Part shown: positions 5,978-9,749 of the stretch, in pieces | Layout of the letters: each line of letters starts with the position of its first letter | How positions within the stretch are numbered: position 1 is the first letter of the stretch | NCBI GenBank assembly: GCA_964411425.1 | Contig: CAYPKW010000089.1 | Location: 1 to 9,749 of the forward strand | DNA length: 9,749 bases | From: CAYPKW01 sp964411425 | Lineage (GTDB): Bacteria > Pseudomonadota > Alphaproteobacteria > Dongiales > Dongiaceae | Direction of reading: 5' to 3' | The notes under the pieces: model-generated | What the model saw: only the letters and a program-made list of their open reading frames with translations | The model's database searches: none | What the model was told of the DNA's origin: nothing | Position numbers and translations under genes: made by a program

Positions 5978-7564
5978 TTACTGTTTCGTGACGTTGCGAT
6001 AGTAGACCGTATCGTAGGTCGGGCCGGAGACGAATCCCGCCACGTTCGCCCGCCGCGCCGCCTGCTCGGTGCTCTGGAACATGATGACGAAGGGGCCGTC
6101 CTCCTGCAGCTTGCGTTGCAGGTCGAGATACATCGCCTTGCGCTTCTCGGGGTCGCGTTCGCGCGCCGCCGCGTCGGTCTGCTTGGTGATCTCGGGGATG
6201 TCCCAGGCGTTGCGCCAGGCCAGCGGCTTCGCCTTCGCATCGTCTGAATTGTCGGGGTTGCGCGCGAACGAGTCGGCGTTCGAATGCGGGTCCATGTAGT
6301 CCGGCGACCAGTAAAGCAGGACCATGCCGTGGTTGCGGGCGCGGTACTTGGTGATGACCTGCTTCTGCTCGCCGGGGACGATGGAAACCTTGATGCCGGC
6401 GCGGCCCATCGTCTCCTGGATCGACTGGGCGACCTCCATGAAGGGCGACGAGTTGGCGGCGTCGAGCTCTACTTCGAAGCCGTCCGGGTAACCGGCCTCC
6501 GCCAGCAGGGCCTTCGCCTTCTCCACGTCCAGCTTGAACGGCAGGTCGGTCAGCGAGGCGAAGAAGCCCGACGGCCAGAACGCCTGATGCACCTTGAAAT
6601 TGCCGCGCAGGAAGCTGTCCGCCATGCCCTGGTAATCCACCAGCCAGCGGATCGCCTGGCGCACCTTGGGGTTGGCCAGATGCTCGTCCTTCTGATTGAG
6701 GCCCAGGTAATAGACGTCGGCCTTGGGATAGGACTCGACGATGATATCGGCGTTGCCGGCGAGGCCCTGGATCTGGTCGGCCGAGAGATTGCGGGCCATG
6801 TCCGCGTCGCCCTTCTCCAGCAACAGCCGCTGCGCCGCGGGCTCGGGGATATGGCGCACGACGACCCGCTTCATCGCCGGCGGGTGCCGGTAGTCGGGGT
6901 TGGCGTCGAGCGTCACGGACTCGTTGGGTTTCCACGACTTGAGGACGAAGGCGCCGGACCCGGCCGAGTTCGCCTTCATCCATTCGTAGCCGAGATCGCC
7001 GTCCTTCTCGTGCGCGAGGACGGTCTCTTTGTCCACCACCGAGCCGACGCCGGCCGAGAGCGTGTTGAGGACGAAGGTGGGCGCGAAGTCCTCGGTGATC
7101 GTGAGCTGCGCGGTCTCAGCGTCCAACGCCTTCACCAGGTCCTTGACGTTGTCCTTGGTCCAGCCGAGCTGCGAGAAGATGAAGGCCGGGGTCTTGTCGA
7201 GGAGAATCACCCGCTGCATCGAGAACGCCACGTCCTCGGCCGTCACCGGGTTGCCGGAATGGAACTTGAGGCCAGGGCGGATCTTGAGCGTGATGGTCTT
7301 GCCGTCGTCGCTGATCGAATAGCTCTCGGCCACGCCGCCCACCAGCGTCGCGGTGTCCTCGGGCTCGTAGGCCATGATGCGGTCATAGACCTGGGCGATG
7401 ATTTCGCCGCCCGAGAACTCGAACACCTCGGCGGGATCGAGCGTGATGATGTCGTCGATGTTCTTGGCGATGACGAAGCTGTCCTTCGGCGTCTCCGCCG
7501 CCGCCGGGCCAAGGGCCAACGCCAGCGCGGCCGCTCCGAGGAGCCATAGGTTCGTTCGTGTCAT
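5978..7564 (-). CDS. ABC transporter family-5 extracellular substrate-binding protein, DppA/OppA-like
   Basis: A 528-residue periplasmic binding protein, first gene of the importer operon. A Sec signal peptide is clear: MTRTN, hydrophobic core 6-19, cleavage about AAA-E (23/24); there is no lipobox cysteine. The family-5 signature region is at about 77-119 (GVAESYSISDDGKTI, LKIRPGLKFHSG, TAEDVAFSMQRV). Later family landmarks include YYLGLN (275-280), NPKVRQAI (288-295) and ALLAEAGYPDG (332-342). The start at 7564 has AGAGGGAGG 6 nt upstream; an in-frame ATG at 7639 has no signal and would place an Arg-rich leader before the signal peptide. Family-5 proteins bind peptides, nickel complexes, glutathione, oligosaccharides or opines. 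The adjoining lactonase and SDR favour a sugar-like ligand here, but this is inference. Confidence 0.94.
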   Translation of the reverse strand: MTRTNLWLLGAAALALALGPAAAETPKDSFVIAKNIDDIITLDPAEVFEFSGGEIIAQVYDRIMAYEPEDTATLVGGVAESYSISDDGKTITLKIRPGLKFHSGNPVTAEDVAFSMQRVILLDKTPAFIFSQLGWTKDNVKDLVKALDAETAQLTITEDFAPTFVLNTLSAGVGSVVDKETVLAHEKDGDLGYEWMKANSAGSGAFVLKSWKPNESVTLDANPDYRHPPAMKRVVVRHIPEPAAQRLLLEKGDADMARNLSADQIQGLAGNADIIVESYPKADVYYLGLNQKDEHLANPKVRQAIRWLVDYQGMADSFLRGNFKVHQAFWPSGFFASLTDLPFKLDVEKAKALLAEAGYPDGFEVELDAANSSPFMEVAQSIQETMGRAGIKVSIVPGEQKQVITKYRARNHGMVLLYWSPDYMDPHSNADSFARNPDNSDDAKAKPLAWRNAWDIPEITKQTDAAARERDPEKRKAMYLDLQRKLQEDGPFVIMFQSTEQAARRANVAGFVSGPTYDTVYYRNVTKQ

Positions 7565-7594
7565 GACGTGCCTCCCTCTGTGGTCGAGATTTGT

Positions 7595-7613
7595 TGGCCG
7601 GTCGGCCCGGCCA
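7595..7613. promoter_or_regulatory. Short dyad in the leader of the ABC operon (possible operator)
   Basis: tggccgg (7595-7601) and ccggcca (7607-7613) are perfect inverted copies around tcggc. The dyad lies 31-49 bases before the binding-protein start, between the candidate -10 box and the ribosome site. It could be an operator for an unlinked regulator or a small leader hairpin. In GC-rich DNA a 7-bp dyad may also arise by chance. Confidence 0.3.
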
Positions 7614-7637
7614 CGGCGGTTAGCGCCCGTTTCGCGC

Positions 7638-7667
7638 ATCTTGGCGACCCGCGGGGACGCGAGTCAA
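7638..7667 (-). promoter_or_regulatory. Weak candidate promoter for the ABC operon
   Basis: On the minus strand TTGACT (7667-7662) is followed after 18 nt by CAAGAT (7643-7638, 3 of 6 to consensus). It lies in the 192-bp gap shared with the divergent lactonase gene. A plus-strand counterpart is weaker still (TTGCCT then CAGCAT, about 7698-7726). No better promoter was seen in the gap. Confidence 0.3.
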
Positions 7668-7756
7668 GTTGAGTCCGGTCGCGACCGCGGCGTCGCCCTT
7701 GCCTGGCTCGCCGGCCGGGTCCAGCATTGGGCTGAACGCGTGCGAGGGGTGACGCC

Positions 7757-8647
7757 ATGAGGGTCGAGTGCGTCCTCGAGTGCAAGAACTGGCTCGGCGA
7801 GGGGCCGACCTGGAGCCGGCGCGAAGGCGCGCTCTACTGGACCGACGTGCCGGCGAAGCGCCTGCATCGCTGGAACCCCACGACCGGCGAGCACCGGACG
7901 TGGGCAATGCCGGAAATGGTAACCGCGCTTAGCCTTCGCGCGCGCGGCGGGTTGATCGTCGCCAGCAGGTCGGCCGTCGAATTCTTCGATCCGGCGACGG
8001 GCCGCACGGAACGCTTCGTCGCTCCCGAAGCCGATCGGCCCAGGAACCGCTCCAACGACGGCAAGTGCGACCGGCAAGGCCGCTTCTGGTACGGCACCAT
8101 GATGAACAACTTCGCCGAGGACATGAGCGAGTTGCCGATTACCGAGCGCAGCGGGGCCATGTACCGCATCGATCCGGGCGGCGGGGTGACCAGGTTTGAA
8201 AGCGGCCTCGGTATCGCCAACACGTTCGCCTGGAGCCCGGACGACCGGATCATGTATTTCGCCGATACCTTCGAGGGCATCTACGCCTACGACTTCGACG
8301 CGGGCGCCGGCACCGTGTCGAACCGCCGCCTGTTCGCCAAGACGGCGGAGCACGGCTACGCCGACGGCTCCACCATCGACGCCGAGGGGTTCCTGTGGAA
8401 CGCGCGCTGGGACGGCGGCTGCCTCATCCGGTGGGCGCCGGACGGCGCCATCGACCGCGTCGTGAACCTGCCGTGCCGGCGCGTCACCAGCGCGATCTTC
8501 GGCGGACCCGATCTCGACGTGCTCTATGTGACGACGGTGCGCTACGGGCTGTCGGCGGCCGAGTTGTCCGAGCAGCCGCTCGCCGGCGGCATCTTTGCGG
8601 TGGACGCGGGCGTCAAGGGCGTGCCGGACGGCGAATTCGCCGGCTGA
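7757..8647 (+). CDS. SMP-30/gluconolactonase/regucalcin-like lactonase
   Basis: A 296-residue six-bladed beta-propeller of the SMP-30/gluconolactonase/LRE family. These metal-dependent cytoplasmic enzymes open sugar lactones to sugar acids after a dehydrogenase has oxidised the sugar. The metal and substrate residues known in regucalcin (Glu18, Asn103, Asn154, Asp204) have clear matches: Glu15 in LGEGP, Asn100-Asp101 in SNDGK, Asn155 in GIANTFAWSPD and Asp203 in YADGST. RFWYGTM (109-115), MYFADT (166-171) and GGIFAVDAG (277-285) are further family landmarks. The length is normal and there is no signal peptide. The start has GAGGGG 7 nt upstream. It is transcribed divergently from the importer and converges with an SDR 21 bases beyond its stop, which fits an oxidative sugar pathway. 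The exact lactone is not deducible. Confidence 0.93.
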   Translation: MRVECVLECKNWLGEGPTWSRREGALYWTDVPAKRLHRWNPTTGEHRTWAMPEMVTALSLRARGGLIVASRSAVEFFDPATGRTERFVAPEADRPRNRSNDGKCDRQGRFWYGTMMNNFAEDMSELPITERSGAMYRIDPGGGVTRFESGLGIANTFAWSPDDRIMYFADTFEGIYAYDFDAGAGTVSNRRLFAKTAEHGYADGSTIDAEGFLWNARWDGGCLIRWAPDGAIDRVVNLPCRRVTSAIFGGPDLDVLYVTTVRYGLSAAELSEQPLAGGIFAVDAGVKGVPDGEFAG

Positions 8648-8668
8648 CCGCCCGCCGCCGCGGATCCT

Positions 8669-9454
8669 TCACGCCAAGGGCAGGATCGCCGCCTGCATCT
8701 CCGGCAGCAGTTGGCCGCCGTCCACCACGATGCTTTGGCCGGTGATGTACCCTGCCTCGTCGGAGGCGAGGAACAGCACCGCGTTGGCCACGTCCTCGGG
8801 CGTGCCGAGGCGGCCCAGCGGCACGGCCGCGCGCTGGCCCTCGATGAACGTTCGGTCGCGATGCAACTCTACGCCCTCGGTAAGGATGTTGCCCGGCTCC
8901 ACGGCGTTCACCGTTATCCCGTGCGGCGCGAACTCGAGCGCAGCGGTGCGCATGAACCCGATCAGCCCCGCCTTGGCGGCGGCGTAATGGGCGTGCCGCG
9001 GGGCGCTGACGCGCGGCCCCGTGATCGACGACGTGATGACGATGCGCCCGTAGCGCTGTCTCTTCATCTGTGCCAGGCATGCCTTGACGGCGAGGAACGG
9101 CCCCTTGAGGTTGACGGCGCACACCTCGTCCCACTCGCCTGGCGTCATGTCCTCGATCATCGTGGCGGGAAAGATCGCCGCATTGGGGCACAGGATGTCG
9201 ATCCGCCCGTAGCGCTCGATGGCGGCGCGGGCCATCGCCTCGTTGTCCTCGGGGCGGCTCGCGTCGGCGCCGAGGAACGCGACCTCGAGGCCGCCCTGGA
9301 GCAACTCCGCCTCGACCGCGCGGCCGCGCTCGCCGCTCACGTCGGTAAAAAGAACTGCGGCGCCTTCGCCTGCCAGGCGCAGCACAATGGCCTTGCCGAT
9401 GCCGCGCGCGCCGCCGGTGACGATGGCCGCCTTGCCTTGCAGACGTCGAGCCAT
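8669..9454 (-). CDS. Classical SDR oxidoreductase (candidate sugar dehydrogenase)
   Basis: A 261-residue NAD(P)-dependent dehydrogenase with a full classical active site: TGGARGIG at 13-20, Asp38 after beta-2 (NAD preference), NAA at 91-93 in place of NAG, Asn115 in VNLKG, Ser143 in TSS (one residue further from the tyrosine than usual), Tyr157-x3-Lys161, and NAVEPGNI (183-190). Here the common PG motif is preceded by Glu. The C-terminus IVVDGGQLLPE is the usual SDR ending. The start at 9454 has GAGGGG 6 nt upstream. Its stop lies 21 bases from the lactonase stop (convergent). Together they could carry out sugar to lactone to acid; this pairing rests on context only. It is clearly different in sequence from the SDR at the left end, so it is not a recent tandem copy. 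Confidence 0.93.
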   Translation of the reverse strand: MARRLQGKAAIVTGGARGIGKAIVLRLAGEGAAVLFTDVSGERGRAVEAELLQGGLEVAFLGADASRPEDNEAMARAAIERYGRIDILCPNAAIFPATMIEDMTPGEWDEVCAVNLKGPFLAVKACLAQMKRQRYGRIVITSSITGPRVSAPRHAHYAAAKAGLIGFMRTAALEFAPHGITVNAVEPGNILTEGVELHRDRTFIEGQRAAVPLGRLGTPEDVANAVLFLASDEAGYITGQSIVVDGGQLLPEMQAAILPLA

Positions 9455-9483
9455 CGCGCGCCCCTCGTCGTTCGCCCGGTCAG

Positions 9484-9513
9484 GTCATGCACGCGGCCTG
9501 CCGCCGCCGTCAA
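9484..9513 (-). promoter_or_regulatory. Weak candidate promoter for the right-hand SDR
   Basis: On the minus strand TTGACG (9513-9508) is followed after 18 nt by CATGAC (9489-9484, 3 of 6). Transcription would begin about 20 bases before the SDR start, just ahead of its ribosome site. The -35 lies in the left arm of the inverted repeat 9505-9569. Confidence 0.3.
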
Positions 9514-9569
9514 GTCGCGCTCGGGGTCCTGCCCCGGGGGCCGCGCCGCGGTACGGCGGCTTGACGGCG
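9505..9569. repeat. Inverted repeat overlapping two divergent -35 boxes
   Basis: cgccgtcaag (9505-9514) and cttgacggcg (9560-9569) are perfect inverted copies 45 bases apart. Each arm contains a TTGACG reading outward, one per strand. A smaller GC hairpin (9522-9526 with 9532-9536) lies between them. The arrangement could let one regulator act on both promoters, or simply reflect two similar -35 regions. Confidence 0.4.
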
Positions 9570-9588
9570 CAGATCATTTTCCTATGAT
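9561..9588 (+). promoter_or_regulatory. Candidate sigma70-type promoter facing out of the window
   Basis: TTGACG (9561-9566), a 16-nt spacer and TATGAT (9583-9588) give 5 of 6 matches at each box. It is the best plus-strand promoter-like pair I found here. It points to the right edge. From 9589 to 9749 only very short open frames occur (for example 19 codons from 9660, with no ribosome site), so any gene it serves begins outside the window or is a non-coding RNA. Confidence 0.45.
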
Positions 9589-9749
9589 GCGCCTCGCCGC
9601 CGGCGAAGGGCCGAGCCCCGCCCTTGGCCGGCGGCCCCCTTGCTGCGTCGCTGTTTGACATGGTGAATCCATTTCGGACTGGCCGCTCGCCGCGGCGGCG
9701 GCGGCTGCGCTGCGTCTAGCTCAGCCCCCTACATCCGGGTGTGGGGCGA

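Noticed and set aside
5971..6240. Upstream extension of permease B to an ATG at 6240
   Set aside because: The added residues are Arg/Ser/Thr-rich and overlap the binding-protein gene. The normal first helix follows closely after the TTG at 5970.
6284..7549. A 421-codon plus-strand open frame opposite the family-5 binding protein
   Set aside because: It is a shadow frame with the same compositional signature, and the opposite strand encodes a clear binding protein with signal peptide and family motifs.
9660..9719. A 19-codon open frame after the TTGACA-like sequence at 9655
   Set aside because: It has no ribosome site, its tail is Arg-rich in a GC-rich tract, and there is no family resemblance. 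The TTGACA at 9655-9660 also lacks a -10 box at proper spacing.
9711..9749. Possible tRNA start (tctagctcagcc) near the right edge
   Set aside because: Only a short tRNA D-arm-like string is present, and no anticodon arm or acceptor pairing can be made from the remaining bases.
1..9749. CRISPR array, transposase, rRNA or defence genes
   Set aside because: No regularly spaced direct repeats, no transposase-like frame and no RNA gene signature were seen on either strand. All substantial coding sequence is accounted for by transport and oxidoreductase genes.

Overview
This 9.7-kb window comes from a GC-rich bacterial chromosome or megaplasmid. It is most likely an alphaproteobacterium of the Rhizobiales/Rhodospirillales kind. 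The grounds are strong G/C bias at third codon positions, long antisense shadow frames, a Tat-exported polyamine-type binding protein, and REP-like palindromes of the 'cgccggg-n5-cccggcg' style common in those orders. Taxonomy is inferred only.

Layout. Positions 1-48 are the last 15 codons of a plus-strand gene entering from the left. It meets, tail to tail, a minus-strand pair: a Tat-secreted PotD-like ABC binding protein (915-2036), then a short-chain dehydrogenase (SDR) starting with TTG (53-853), with a perfect 14-bp intercistronic hairpin between them. A good sigma70-type promoter for the pair lies at 2077-2106. Next comes a roughly 190-bp nested palindromic element (2156-2345).

The centre (2371-7564, minus strand) is a complete five-gene Opp/Dpp/Nik-type ABC importer operon in the order binding protein, permease B, permease C, ATPase D, ATPase F. 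All junctions from permease B onward overlap by 1-4 bases. Permease B starts 7 nt after the binding-protein stop, apparently at TTG, with a strong hairpin at the junction. Both ATPases are short and lack the usual C-terminal cysteine-containing extension.

Divergent from this operon is a plus-strand SMP-30/regucalcin-type lactonase (7757-8647), convergent with a second, canonical SDR (8669-9454, minus). The last 295 bases hold a candidate plus-strand promoter for a gene outside the window and an inverted repeat overlapping its -35 box.

How it may work together (inference): a dehydrogenase beside a lactonase and an importer is the pattern of non-phosphorylative sugar oxidation (sugar to lactone to acid). 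The 'peptide-type' transporter may therefore carry a sugar, glycoside or sugar acid rather than a peptide. The separate PotD-like binding protein has no permease or ATPase in this window. Nothing here amounts to a clearly new system. The most unusual items are the nested palindrome, the SDR with a substituted active site, and the repeated arrangement of binding-protein gene, strong hairpin and TTG-started next gene.
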